A DNA stretch of 64,000 nucleotides, from the NCBI RefSeq assembly GCF_900116615.1, contig NZ_FPBF01000001.1, positions 248,001 to 312,000 of the forward strand. Direction: 5' to 3'. Shown here piece after piece: positions 46,377 to 55,380 of this stretch. Made by a program: the position numbers and the translations under genes. Every line of letters starts with the position of its first letter. Positions within the stretch are counted from its first letter, which is position 1. The notes under the pieces are model-generated. The model made no database searches. It saw nothing but the letters and a program-made list of their open reading frames with translations, and was not told the DNA's origin. Source of the DNA: Algoriphagus locisalis. Its GTDB lineage: Bacteria; Bacteroidota; Bacteroidia; Cytophagales; Cyclobacteriaceae.

Positions 46377-47606
46377 ATTCCCTTCAACAAACCCTACCTT
46401 TCCGGTAAGGAACTAACATACATCCAGGACGCGATCAATCGGGGAAAGATCTCAGGAAATGGCTACTATACCCAAAAGTGCCAGTCCTTTTTCGAAGAGC
46501 GATGCGGTTTCCAAAAATGCCTCCTCACCTCCTCCTGCACGGATGCATTGGAAATGGCGGCATTACTTTGTGATATCAAGCCCGGTGAAGAGGTCATCAT
46601 GCCGAGTTTCACATTTGTGTCCACTGCCAATGCGTTTGTGCTGCGGGGAGCAAAGATCGTCTTTGTAGATTCTCGGGCCGATCATCCCAATATGGATGAA
46701 ACGCTGATCGAGGAATTAATCACTCCGAAAACCAAGGCTATCGTAGTAATGCACTATGCAGGTGTCCCTTGCGAGATGGATGTGATTATGGACATTGCCA
46801 ATAAGCACAAGCTATTTGTGGTAGAGGACGCAGCGCAGGCAATTGATAGTTATTACAAGGGGAACGCATTAGGAAGTATAGGGCACCTTGGCTGTATGAG
46901 TTTCCACGAAACCAAAAACATCCAGTGCGGAGAAGGAGGGATGTTGATGATCAATGATCCCACCTTGATTAAAAGAGCAGAAATCCTCTGGGAAAAAGGA
47001 ACCGAAAGATCAGCATTTGCTAGGGGAGAAATAGACAAATATGGGTGGATAGATGTAGGAAGTAGCTTTCTTCCCTCCGAACTAAACGCCGCTTATCTCT
47101 GGGCACAACTTGAGAACCTTGATAAGATTCAGGCGAGAAGAAAAGCCATTTGGGAAGATTACATTTGTGCTTTTACCAGCGATGTCGCTAAACCTAGTGT
47201 TTTGAGTACGGATTACCTTGAGTTAATTAAGAATTTAAAATTTATAATCTCTAATTCCCCACTTCCAACTTCCCACCTCCAACTTCCCACTTCCAACCTC
47301 CAATCTCCAACTTCCAACCTCTATCCTCCAACCGATAACCTCCAACAGACCACCTCCAACTCCCACCTCTTCTACCTCCTTTTCCCAAACCTAGTTTCCC
47401 AAGCAGCCTACGCATCAGCTTTAAAAGAACAAGGAATCCTGGCAGTTTTCCATTACCAAAGCCTTCATAAATCAGAATATTCCAGAAAGCATTTCCCTGA
47501 ACAATACCAAAGAGAATTGCCTAATTCAGATCGCTACTCTGACTGCCTATTAAGACTACCTCTGTTCTATGAATTACCGGAGATTTCAGCATGCATAAGG
47601 AGTTGA
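46377..47606 (+). CDS. rffA: RffA/WecE-like sugar aminotransferase, no ATG start and an in-frame repeat insertion
   Basis: A DegT/DnrJ/EryC1/StrS PLP enzyme. IPFNKPYLSGKEL is the normal N-terminus, but its codon 1 is ATT at 46377; the frame is open back to a TAA at 46332 with no ATG, GTG or TTG. The first in-frame ATG, 46548, would remove ~57 conserved residues. SFHETKNIQ contains the PLP lysine. Residues ~292-330 are a Pro/Ser/Thr-rich insertion encoded by CTTCCAACTTCCCACC-type repeats, after which homology resumes (AAYASALKEQGILAVFHYQSL). It should make a dTDP-4-amino-6-deoxyhexose. It may be a decaying or non-functional gene. Confidence 0.72.
   Translation: MPFNKPYLSGKELTYIQDAINRGKISGNGYYTQKCQSFFEERCGFQKCLLTSSCTDALEMAALLCDIKPGEEVIMPSFTFVSTANAFVLRGAKIVFVDSRADHPNMDETLIEELITPKTKAIVVMHYAGVPCEMDVIMDIANKHKLFVVEDAAQAIDSYYKGNALGSIGHLGCMSFHETKNIQCGEGGMLMINDPTLIKRAEILWEKGTERSAFARGEIDKYGWIDVGSSFLPSELNAAYLWAQLENLDKIQARRKAIWEDYICAFTSDVAKPSVLSTDYLELIKNLKFIISNSPLPTSHLQLPTSNLQSPTSNLYPPTDNLQQTTSNSHLFYLLFPNLVSQAAYASALKEQGILAVFHYQSLHKSEYSRKHFPEQYQRELPNSDRYSDCLLRLPLFYELPEISACIRS
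47240..47365 (+). repeat. C-rich simple repeat inside the aminotransferase gene
   Basis: Units of the type CTTCCAACTTCCCACCTCCAA, the same family as the intergenic tracts at 34510-34545 and 59795-59822. The tract length keeps the frame open and would add ~40 residues (SPLPTSHLQLPTSN... composition). Confidence 0.8.
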
Positions 47607-48142
47607 TATGATGAAGATTGCACTACGGTCCCGCTATAAATAAGTCCCAAAGGGACGCACCATAGTGTTGTCCAGGGTTTCAACCCTGTGATTTGGAAGA
47701 TCTTGAATTCAGTTAAAGTTCCTTAGGGAAGATCCATAGCTATACCCTTTGTCTTCAAAATGCGATCGAATTCGATGAGTCAAAGGTTTGCTAAGGATGT
47801 TATAGCCACTTCCCTAAGTTTTAGGGAAGAAAATGTTCCTAAACGCACTCAGTATCTGACAGCTATCCCTCGTGGCTGAACTAACACCCAGTAAACATAA
47901 AAATAAAATCGTACATCATGATATACAAAATCATACTGTATTTGTGTACCAAGATAAACAATAATGCAAATCCTTTACTAGAATCAAGAACCAAGAAGGC
48001 ATCAGTATCCTACGGAGCCAAAGTGTCCCTGCCTGCCTAACCGAAGACTGGTCCGACGTGGCGGAACCTGTCGGCCATGGCAAAACCTAACTGCCAACCG
48101 CCAACTGCCAACCGATAACCGCCAACAGCTATCTGCCTTCAA
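47607..48142 (+). repeat. Gap between convergent genes, repeat remnants
   Basis: No gene supported. Features seen: GTCCCAAAGGGACG-like palindromic unit (AAGTCCCAAAGGGACGCACC, near 47643), CAGGGTTTCAACCCTG (near 47677), and a CCGCCAACTGCCAACC tract (48085-48130) running up to the stop codon of the minus-strand gene. The rest is AT-rich without structure. Confidence 0.6.
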
Positions 48143-50683
48143 TTATTTGTTAGGCCTAGTCAAATAAGTAGTATAGCCGATTTGGAGCTGGGCAAAGTTG
48201 TTCTTGAAATCCCTGAATTCTGAGTTGAATCTATAGCGAAAAAACAATCGCCCTTGATTCTCTTTATTAATATTAAGGTAGGCAAGAATGGTCACTCTTT
48301 GAAGCGTATTGTTTTCGTTTGATTTGGAAAAACTTTCAAAACCTGTGAATCCATTTACCTTAGCTTTCTGCGTGAAAAACAACTCATCAGAAAGTAGCCA
48401 GTTGATTCCATAGGAAAACTCAAACCCAAAGCGCTCATCACCATTGATTCGAAGCAGACCTTCTAAAGATGGCTGAATAGTATTTGTAAATCCTCTTGGA
48501 AAATCATGTGCCTCCGGTTCTTCCTTGTTCAATGCAAGATCAGTTCTGCCAAATCGGAATCCGGTATTGAACAAAAACGTAGATTTTGTATTGGGTATGT
48601 CATATAGAAATAGGTTAAAGTCAGCTCCCACACTAAATACTTCATACTGTTTAAGATCTAAAGTCGATACACCGTATGCTGAAGATCCATCACCTACAGC
48701 CCCGGTAGAAAAGCTTGCCACCTCCAGATACTTGTTATTGTTCTCTATCTTGGAGTAGATAAACTGCGGTTTAAAATAGTTGAATACTCCAATATTGGCT
48801 TGGTTTAGCACAAAAAGTCTTAGAAGGAAGAACACATAAGGCCTTTGAAACCTCTTGGTGAGCAGTGGGATTTCCTTGTCAATTTCCAATTGGATCAGCC
48901 CATTGGGATTGTTATCCTGGATTCCGACAAAATCAGAGAAGATCTTTAGTTGAAGGATTTCCTTAGAATCGGCTTTAAAAAATGTTTTTTTGTTTTCGGT
49001 GGGTAGGATCACCTCATAAGAACCATCCTTCGGAGAATAATCCTTCCTGTCCAACTCCAGCTTCTCGGTGATCACATCGACTAAATCCCCCATTTTTAGT
49101 TCATAATGAGTTCCGTTTTTAAACCTTGCATAGAGCTTGTAATTGCCCAACTGCTCTATATCTTTTTTGGAGGATATGCCAAAAGGGTAGTCATTGATAA
49201 ATTTTAAATGATACTCAGGGATGACTATGCTTTTGTCCTTTTCTGCGATACTTCTATGGTCAAATATCGAAGCCGAACCATTGACAGTGATATTTTCTAT
49301 ATAGCCACTATTAATCTCCAGCTGTACTGAGCTTGGCCTAAATTCAAATTTGTTAGTTTTAAAGAGTTGCTTGAGTTGATCAGAAACTTCTTTAGATTTT
49401 TCGGTTTCTATATCATTTAATTCTTGAGTAAGGGCTCCAAGTTCGCTTTCCACTCGACTTAGCGTGTCATTGATGAAAATCAATTTATCATTATTGATTA
49501 AAATTGAATCTCTAATTAAACTGCTCTGATTTTGGTCTCGTCTGATGGAGTTCAGAGCAGTCTGTACATTTTTTAATTTTGAGAGTTCAGTTTTAATTCT
49601 TTGAAGGCTGCTTTCATAGGATATATCAGTTGAATCAAAAAATGGTTGAAGCTCTGTAGATAAATGGATCAATTGATTTGTACTTATTTTAGTATAAATT
49701 TCCTCAATCTCATTTATAAAGTTTTGAAGGTTAGAGATTTCAATTGTTTGCATTCCTTCTGATTCACTTTCCTCTTCAGGTAAGGTAAATTCGTACCTGT
49801 TTATCGGCTCCTTGACTATTTTCTCATTTTCAGAAATACTTTTATCTAAGGTTTTAATTTTTTGTTGAAACAATTCAATTTCTGATTTATAAAGACTGGA
49901 ATCACTTTTCAATAAAAGTTTCTCTTGTCTTAGGTCTATAATTTTTGTTTCCAATTCATTTGAAAAGGTCGCCATTGTACTCTCATACTCTTCCAGTTTG
50001 ACTTTTATCTCGAGTTGGATAGCATCATAATATTCCTTGTTGATGCTTTTATAGAGTGTTATCAACCTCTCATTCTTATTCTTTATACTGGATATACTGT
50101 CAAGGTTTGAAAGAAAAGGGGCTTTAAATATTACCTCACATGTATCGCAAAGCTTTAAATTGTATTGGGCAGAAGCATAGGGATTCTCTAAAAATGTCGT
50201 ATCAACTTTTTGGTTCGGGAAAAGCCATTTCAGCATATAGTAAATGTCTTTGACATTGATGGAAGCAAAGTTGGAATGGTGATAGGCATACACGGGTAGC
50301 TCTTCATTAAAAACCATTTCCATCGCTTTTTTGCCCGGCTCATTCTCTATCTGAAAGACATTCTGAGTAGAAAAATAGAAAAAATACTTCTCTATTTCCC
50401 CGGGGGCAATTCCTTCGATAAGACTATTTTCCCGAATGGCTGACTCAAGCATCTCTTTGAAATTATCTGAATTATTGTTGACTAAACTAAAGGAGGCAAC
50501 CTCAGTCGCTGGATCATTCTGATTGAAGATCTTGTAAGTGAACTTTCCCCCTTTCTCAAACGCAGAAAGGTAATAGTCTTTGTTTTTGGATAAATCCACC
50601 GAACCCAAGTTTCTGGCTTCTTGGGCCTGTACTTGGCTGGAAATTAAAACTATGGAAAAAAGAAGGTAGAGATATGTTTTCAT
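48143..50683 (-). CDS. Exported coiled-coil protein with beta-barrel-like C-terminus, 846 aa
   Basis: A signal peptide (MKTYLYLLFSIVLISSQVQA, cleavage after AQ). Residues ~200-460 are highly charged heptad-rich helices (IKNKNERLITLYKSI ... ELGALTQELNDIETEKSKE), a long coiled coil. The last ~220 residues alternate hydrophobic and polar with aromatic strand ends (GADFNLFLYDIP, FLFNTGFRFGRTDL, RLFFRYRFNSEF, LQIGYTTYL), as in outer-membrane beta barrels. No family recognised. It is the only clear minus-strand gene in the window. Location in the outer membrane with a periplasmic coiled coil is inferred. Confidence 0.72.
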   Translation of the reverse strand: MKTYLYLLFSIVLISSQVQAQEARNLGSVDLSKNKDYYLSAFEKGGKFTYKIFNQNDPATEVASFSLVNNNSDNFKEMLESAIRENSLIEGIAPGEIEKYFFYFSTQNVFQIENEPGKKAMEMVFNEELPVYAYHHSNFASINVKDIYYMLKWLFPNQKVDTTFLENPYASAQYNLKLCDTCEVIFKAPFLSNLDSISSIKNKNERLITLYKSINKEYYDAIQLEIKVKLEEYESTMATFSNELETKIIDLRQEKLLLKSDSSLYKSEIELFQQKIKTLDKSISENEKIVKEPINRYEFTLPEEESESEGMQTIEISNLQNFINEIEEIYTKISTNQLIHLSTELQPFFDSTDISYESSLQRIKTELSKLKNVQTALNSIRRDQNQSSLIRDSILINNDKLIFINDTLSRVESELGALTQELNDIETEKSKEVSDQLKQLFKTNKFEFRPSSVQLEINSGYIENITVNGSASIFDHRSIAEKDKSIVIPEYHLKFINDYPFGISSKKDIEQLGNYKLYARFKNGTHYELKMGDLVDVITEKLELDRKDYSPKDGSYEVILPTENKKTFFKADSKEILQLKIFSDFVGIQDNNPNGLIQLEIDKEIPLLTKRFQRPYVFFLLRLFVLNQANIGVFNYFKPQFIYSKIENNNKYLEVASFSTGAVGDGSSAYGVSTLDLKQYEVFSVGADFNLFLYDIPNTKSTFLFNTGFRFGRTDLALNKEEPEAHDFPRGFTNTIQPSLEGLLRINGDERFGFEFSYGINWLLSDELFFTQKAKVNGFTGFESFSKSNENNTLQRVTILAYLNINKENQGRLFFRYRFNSEFRDFKNNFAQLQIGYTTYLTRPNK

Positions 50684-51240
50684 GTGTTCGTAATTTATTT
50701 TTTAATGTTCATAACCTGTCCCGTGACGAAGGATACGGGATGGAATTTCGCAGCGATTATAATCATGTCATTGTGTGACTTTTTAGTCATGCCTGTCTGC
50801 CTCAGGCAGGCTAGATTTCATGACAAAACTTTTTGGTTTATAAAAATCTTTCAGAAAATTTAGGTACAACCAAACCCACATTAAACCCTCAATGTGAAGA
50901 CGGTAGGCCAGAATTAGCAAATGGTACCTTATTGCTATTTTTCGGTGCACTGATAGGATGATTACCTAAATTGTGTTTTTGATCTGATTATCAGATTCTT
51001 GCCAGTAGATCAAAAGGGCCACGACTTCGCTCGGCCACAGGATTTGAGGTTATTAAAGGGAGGAGGGAAAAACAAAACTAACGGGCAATGGGCGAAGTCG
51101 AGGTGATGCTTAATGAAGTATTGCTTATCGGTGGCATTCCGTATATCCATGTATCTTAATATTCTCCTGCAGATTCTTAAGGGTTTAAGGTGAAATTCTT
51201 ATATTGAGATACTTTTGAATTCTAAGTCTATGTGTAGAAT
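50684..51240 (+). repeat. Gap with inverted repeat copies
   Basis: Positions 50709-50823 are related, as reverse complement, to 45945-46050: CATAACCTGTCC, CGAAGGATACGGGATGGAA, GTGTGACTTTTTAGTCATGC and CTGTCTGCCTCAGG occur in the mirrored order. Positions 51105-51150 are a partial copy of repeat R1. No gene. The promoters of the minus-strand gene and of the two-component operon should lie here, but none was clear. Confidence 0.65.
51105..51150 (+). repeat. Dispersed repeat R1 (partial copy)
   Basis: GAAGTATTGCTTATCGGTGG followed by CATTCCGTATATCCATG matches the 3' end of the 40335-40470 copy (ATATTGGTTACTGGCATCATTCCG...). Confidence 0.5.
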
Positions 51241-52062
51241 ATGGGTATTTTTATAATCGCCTTTCTTCTGGTCCAGGTCATTCCTGAACAAGTATCTTTG
51301 ACTGAAGATCATTTTGATAAGGCAATAATTTTGGGGCTGCTCCCCATCCTAGTTGCGTTTTCCTTTATTGTTTTTGTTATATACAGGTCCAAAAGAGAAG
51401 CAGAGTTTAAGGAGAAGGAAACCGTCCTTAGATTAAAAAGTGCTGAAGGAGAACTGAAGGCCTTGAAGGCCCAAATCAATCCCCATTTTATTTTCAACTG
51501 TCTTAACTCCATCCATCATTATATACAGTCCAATGACTCCAAATCCGCTGGTATATATTTGATTAAATTCTCCCAATTGGTGCGCTATGTACTAGAGAGT
51601 ACTTCCAAAAACTGGGTTTCTCTAGAAGAGGAATTGGAAACAAATAGGAATTACCTTGAGCTGGAGCAGATGAGAAACAATGGTGCCTTCTCCTTCGATT
51701 TTGTATGCGCCGGATCGATTTCTCCTTCAGAGATTTTTATACCTCCCATGCTTATCCAGCCCTTCTTGGAAAATGCAGTCTGGCATGGAGTAAGTAAAAA
51801 TGGGCATATACTCCTGTCTCTGGCAATCCTGAATGATACCTATCTGGAATGTAAAGTAGAAAACAAAGGGCAGGCCATTGATGAAAAAATGCCCTATGAC
51901 CTATCAAATCTGATCAAGAAAAGCTCTATGGGCTTACAATTGATGAGAGATAGGTTTGAGTCCCTCAATGCTTTAAGAGGTTTCCAATCCGGATTTGAGT
52001 TTGGAGAGGCCGTAAGTGGGAGCAAAGTCGTAACCCTCAAATTCCCATACCTCTGTGAATAA
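51241..52062 (+). CDS. LytS/YehU-family sensor histidine kinase, 273 aa
   Basis: Two membrane spans (IFIIAFLLVQVIP and ILVAFSFIVFVIY), a short coiled linker, then the His_kinase domain: AQINPHFIFNCLNSIHHYI holds the phospho-accepting His. PPMLIQPFLENAVWHGV is the N box and SSMGLQLMRDRFESL the G box. A stop lies two codons before the ATG. The sensor part is very short for the family, so it probably senses within the membrane or through a partner. It overlaps the LytTR regulator gene by 8 bases. Confidence 0.87.
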   Translation: MGIFIIAFLLVQVIPEQVSLTEDHFDKAIILGLLPILVAFSFIVFVIYRSKREAEFKEKETVLRLKSAEGELKALKAQINPHFIFNCLNSIHHYIQSNDSKSAGIYLIKFSQLVRYVLESTSKNWVSLEEELETNRNYLELEQMRNNGAFSFDFVCAGSISPSEIFIPPMLIQPFLENAVWHGVSKNGHILLSLAILNDTYLECKVENKGQAIDEKMPYDLSNLIKKSSMGLQLMRDRFESLNALRGFQSGFEFGEAVSGSKVVTLKFPYLCE

Positions 52063-52798
52063 TATGCCGATTAAAGTAATCATAGTGGAAGATGATATCC
52101 ACGCATTGGAAAATCTGCAAAAGCTGATCTCTGTAGAAACTGATATACAACTCCTAGCTACTGCAACTACCCTGGCGCAGGCCGATGAACTGTGTCTTGC
52201 TTTGAAGCCAGACTTGGTGTTTTGCGACGTCATGGTTCCGCCATCCACCTCTTTTGATTGGCTTATGAATATGGATTCTATTCCTTTTGACCTCATATTT
52301 ACCACTTCTTTTGAAGAGTTTGCAGTTAAGGCTTTTAGAATAGCAGCTATCGATTACTTAGTGAAACCCATAGTTTCTGAGGAGCTTAATGCGGCTTTGG
52401 AAAAATATAGAAAAAAGAGTTTGGCAGATGGACTTAGGATAGGACAGCTACTAAAGAATCTGTCTGCGCCCAAAGTGAAATCCAAACTGGCACTGCCCAC
52501 TTTTACGGGATATACATTTGTGGACATTGCAGATATAATTCGCTGTGAATCCGATAATACCTATACCACATTCTATTTTAGTAATAGAGAACAGATTATT
52601 GTCTCCAAAACGCTCAAAGAGGTAGAAGGAATGCTGGAGGACTATGGGTTTTGCAGGGTTCACAATTCACATTTAGTCAATCTAGCCCTGATCAAAGAAT
52701 ATTTCAAAGGAGAAGGGGGACAGGTCAAATTGGCAGATGGCTCAGTAGTCGATGTGTCCCGAAGAAGAAAAGAAGACTTCCTCAGCAAACTGAGGTAG
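52055..52798 (+). CDS. LytTR-family response regulator, 247 aa
   Basis: A receiver domain (KVIIVEDDIHALENL with the acidic pair, PDLVFCDVMVP with the phospho-Asp, AAIDYLVKPI with the Lys) followed by a C-terminal LytTR DNA-binding domain (DIIRCESDNTYTTFYF, FCRVHNSHLVNLALI). It is translationally coupled to the upstream kinase, its expected partner. Targets are unknown; the three small genes downstream are candidates. Confidence 0.9.
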   Translation: MNNMPIKVIIVEDDIHALENLQKLISVETDIQLLATATTLAQADELCLALKPDLVFCDVMVPPSTSFDWLMNMDSIPFDLIFTTSFEEFAVKAFRIAAIDYLVKPIVSEELNAALEKYRKKSLADGLRIGQLLKNLSAPKVKSKLALPTFTGYTFVDIADIIRCESDNTYTTFYFSNREQIIVSKTLKEVEGMLEDYGFCRVHNSHLVNLALIKEYFKGEGGQVKLADGSVVDVSRRRKEDFLSKLR

Positions 52799-52906
52799 TC
52801 AGATTCTATACACCGGATAGCCGATTTCTAAGAAAGGGAAACCAAAATCTAATCGGAACTGGCAGTTAATAGTTGATTTTAGAACCTTAGCCTAAAATTA
52901 CAAACT

Positions 52907-53173
52907 ATGGAAAAGCTGGTGGTTTCTGCATTTTTGGAAGAGGGGAGAATCAAATTATTGTTGGATGGGGAGGAGATTTTTAACCCAGGTGAGTTGCATA
53001 CTTCCATGGAGTTAAAATCAGGGGAGAATTACTGTTTGCATTGGTTTGTCCAGGCCAGATTCAAATCAGTTTTTTCCATTACCGTGTCATCACCTAGTGC
53101 CGCAGAATTCAAGCTGACCCAGCGGATAGGAGTGACGGGCAAGGAAATAGGAGGATATTATTTTAAACTATAA
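52907..53173 (+). CDS. Small protein of unknown function, 88 aa
   Basis: A complete ORF with an ATG 108 bases after the response-regulator stop. The sequence is beta-strand-like (VVSAFLEEGRIKLLLDGE, YCLHWFVQARFKSVFSITV), with no signal peptide, membrane span or recognised domain. The next gene starts after 11 bases, so they are probably one unit. Confidence 0.65.
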   Translation: MEKLVVSAFLEEGRIKLLLDGEEIFNPGELHTSMELKSGENYCLHWFVQARFKSVFSITVSSPSAAEFKLTQRIGVTGKEIGGYYFKL

Positions 53174-53184
53174 AACCTATAATT

Positions 53185-53898
53185 ATGAGCAAAAAGAGAA
53201 AAGATACTGACCCTCTTGGGTATGAGGATGCCTTGGAGCATTTATCAAAGTTGTTTTGGTGGTCTCTCAGGGATGGTTGGAACTTGGGATGTATTGGGGG
53301 AATAATCCATGCTGAGCGCTTGAAAGAATGGGTCAAGAATTCAGAGTTTAAAGGAATAAGAATGTGGTTTTGTAAAAAACCTGAAGAAAAACCTGTTTTT
53401 TTGGTAATGGATCCTGTATTTGAAGACTTTTATACTTCCCATGATATTCCCACTAATGTCCAGGTTGGACAGGATTTCTCCATTGCCAAAAGTTTAATTA
53501 TGGGTGAGGATCTAGAGGAAATTAATTTATTTAATTGGTTTAGAGGTGAGGATGGGAACTTGGATGCTGAATCAAATCTTGTTTCTCCACCGCAGGAGAC
53601 TTTTACTAACACAGATGTGGAAAGTTGGAAGCAGGAATTTTTAAGAGTCTTTAAAGATTTTCCTCTAAACAAACAAGGTTGGACTTATTTTATAGATGAA
53701 ACAGATAAGGGAAAACTTATTACCCAGTTAGCCAATAGAAATGGTTTTACTTACCTGGGCTATTGCTTTGGCTATGATCATTCATGTGAGGACAATTGCC
53801 TTCGGGTAATGCTTATCCCAGTAAATGCTATGGGTAGGAATATCGTATCAGAGGCTGAGGAAAGTATGCTACAATACTCCTGGCCTCCAAAAACTTAA
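53185..53898 (+). CDS. Protein of unknown function, 237 aa
   Basis: Soluble, rich in aromatic residues, no signal peptide. Noticeable segments are LFWWSLRDGWNLGCIGGII near the N-terminus and GYCFGYDHSCEDNCLRVML near the C-terminus with three cysteines and a histidine. No family recognised. It is flanked by an 88-residue unknown (11-base gap) and a 7-TM protein (11-base gap) and is probably co-transcribed with the LytTR pair. Confidence 0.68.
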   Translation: MSKKRKDTDPLGYEDALEHLSKLFWWSLRDGWNLGCIGGIIHAERLKEWVKNSEFKGIRMWFCKKPEEKPVFLVMDPVFEDFYTSHDIPTNVQVGQDFSIAKSLIMGEDLEEINLFNWFRGEDGNLDAESNLVSPPQETFTNTDVESWKQEFLRVFKDFPLNKQGWTYFIDETDKGKLITQLANRNGFTYLGYCFGYDHSCEDNCLRVMLIPVNAMGRNIVSEAEESMLQYSWPPKT

Positions 53899-53909
53899 TC
53901 TTATCAATT

Positions 53910-54608
53910 ATGGAGCTGAACACTTTTCCCATAAAGGAGATTTCTACCTGCGCCATTTTAGTGCCATTGGGTTTTGCAGCGTACACACTTAAAACAGGGG
54001 ATCTAAAGATCCGCCTGTTTTTTCTATTTCTGCTGGTAGGAGCCTGTGTGGATGGAATGGGCTGGTTCATTTATTCCAATGAACTGGAAAACTTATATAC
54101 CTTCCATGGTGTTTTTCAATACTGCTACCTTTTTTTTGAAGCCCTGTTTTTTGTCTGGCTATGTACAGGTTTTTTAAATCACCCCAAAGTTGAACGCATC
54201 AGGATTAGCTTTTTTACTTTGCTCACAATAGCGTTCCTTATCAAAGGAGTTCTGTTTTTTGCCCATCTGGATGATCCCTATCGCCCTTCCCCCTTAAACT
54301 CCCTAATGGATGGGATGTTTCTGGCCTCCATTTCTTTTTTATCTGCTTTTGCTCTCCTGCAAATGGCAGAACGCATCTCCCAACTCCTGACATACCCCTG
54401 GTTCTGGATTATTTCAGGTATATTTTTCTATTGCTTTGGTTCCTTCTTTATTGATATCATGCTGGCAGTAGGGATTATGGAGGAAATTTGGGGGATGAAG
54501 AATGTGGTCAACATAATCCAATATGGATTTTTCACTACTGGACTTTATTTATACGAAGGGAATTCTTTCTATCAAGGTGCTAACTCACGAATCCAAAAAG
54601 AAAGCTAA
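53910..54608 (+). CDS. Seven-span integral membrane protein, 232 aa
   Basis: Seven hydrophobic spans are visible (for example AILVPLGFAAYTL, FLFLLVGACVDGMGWFIY, YLFFEALFFVWLCTGFL, WFWIISGIFFYCFGSFFIDI). No catalytic motif seen. Small 7-TM proteins of this type occur beside signalling genes in Bacteroidota and may serve as sensors. Here it closes the LytS/LytTR run, so a sensory role is a reasonable but unproven idea. Repeat sequence begins within ~100 bases of its stop. Confidence 0.68.
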   Translation: MELNTFPIKEISTCAILVPLGFAAYTLKTGDLKIRLFFLFLLVGACVDGMGWFIYSNELENLYTFHGVFQYCYLFFEALFFVWLCTGFLNHPKVERIRISFFTLLTIAFLIKGVLFFAHLDDPYRPSPLNSLMDGMFLASISFLSAFALLQMAERISQLLTYPWFWIISGIFFYCFGSFFIDIMLAVGIMEEIWGMKNVVNIIQYGFFTTGLYLYEGNSFYQGANSRIQKES

Positions 54609-55152
54609 GGTTTCTACTCCTTCCGCCGTGGCGGACAGGCTGTATCTCATCCTACAAATGACCCATACAAGGACTCCACTCGACCCTTCTGCCCTAAGTC
54701 TCTTGCCTAGGTCCACATCCTACTACAGTGTTCAGACTGCCAATTCTCCACTAGCTCCCACATCCGAAATCCCACACCCGAAATCCCAAATCCGAAATCC
54801 GAAATCATAAATCCACATCCGAAATCGAACATCCCTTGTTTTTCAAAAACAACCGAGTAAATTTATTACTCAGTCAGACCTTAGCTCTAATTCCCTATCG
54901 GATCTACTAATCTATTTCATTTAGTAATAGTCTTAGTGGTAACGATGTTCCCCCTTCAGGGGGCTAGGGGGTGTGAGTGAAAGGGCGAAGCTGTGTTTTT
55001 TTAGTAGCGAGTAGTAAGAACCAAGAACCAAGAAACAAGCAGCCAACTGCTCCCGATCCCGATAGCTATCGGGACTATCGCCCCGGGGCCACCCGCCAAT
55101 AACTTGTGTTTTTCCTTTTCGTGTAATACATTGAAATAGAAATCAATACCCT
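54609..55152 (+). repeat. Repeat gap with R2 copy
   Basis: CCGAAATCC-type units lie at 54763-54835. The second copy of element R2 (GAGTAAATTTATTACTC ... GTGAAAGGGCGAAGCT) is at 54852-55005. CCAAGAAC-type units follow, then the palindrome CCCGATAGCTATCGGG (55058-55073) and CCACCCGCCAATAAC before a promoter-like pair. The open frame over 54523-54810 is repeat-derived and not a gene. Confidence 0.7.
55104..55133 (+). promoter_or_regulatory. Promoter-like TTG-N17-TAATACATTG
   Basis: TTGTGTTTTTC then TAATACATTG, 20 bases before the antitoxin ATG. The same two blocks at the same 17-base spacing recur at 55801-55830 before the next toxin-antitoxin pair, which supports a shared promoter. Confidence 0.5.
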
Positions 55153-55380
55153 ATGCAGACCATAACCTTAAAAGTATCAGAATCGGCGTACGATCAGTTG
55201 ATGAGATTACTTAAAACTATAAATCCAAAGGAGCTTGAGATAATTAATGAAAATTTCAACACACTTCAAGCTGAAGTAGTCGCAGACTACCACCATGCCA
55301 AGAAAAATGATACCACCTCCCTTTCTATCGAAGAACTTGAAAAGGAATTGAGTACCATGCTTGAGAAATATGACACTTAG
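55153..55380 (+). CDS. Type II antitoxin-like protein, 75 aa
   Basis: A small acidic, helical protein (MQTITLKVSESAYDQLMRLL, then EELEKELSTMLEKYDT) of the size and layout of antitoxins paired with RelE/ParE toxins. A short N-terminal strand could form a ribbon-helix DNA-binding unit. It overlaps the toxin gene by 11 bases. Autoregulation of the pair is expected from family behaviour. Confidence 0.72.
   Translation: MQTITLKVSESAYDQLMRLLKTINPKELEIINENFNTLQAEVVADYHHAKKNDTTSLSIEELEKELSTMLEKYDT

Noticed and set aside
46459..46668. A 69-residue open frame with ATG before the aminotransferase's first ATG
   Set aside because: Wrong frame; the aminotransferase frame continues upstream with a conserved N-terminus (IPFNKPYLSGKE).
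54523..54810. A 95-residue open frame overlapping the 7-TM gene
   Set aside because: Its C-terminus is translated CCGAAATCC repeat and the start lies inside a well-supported gene.
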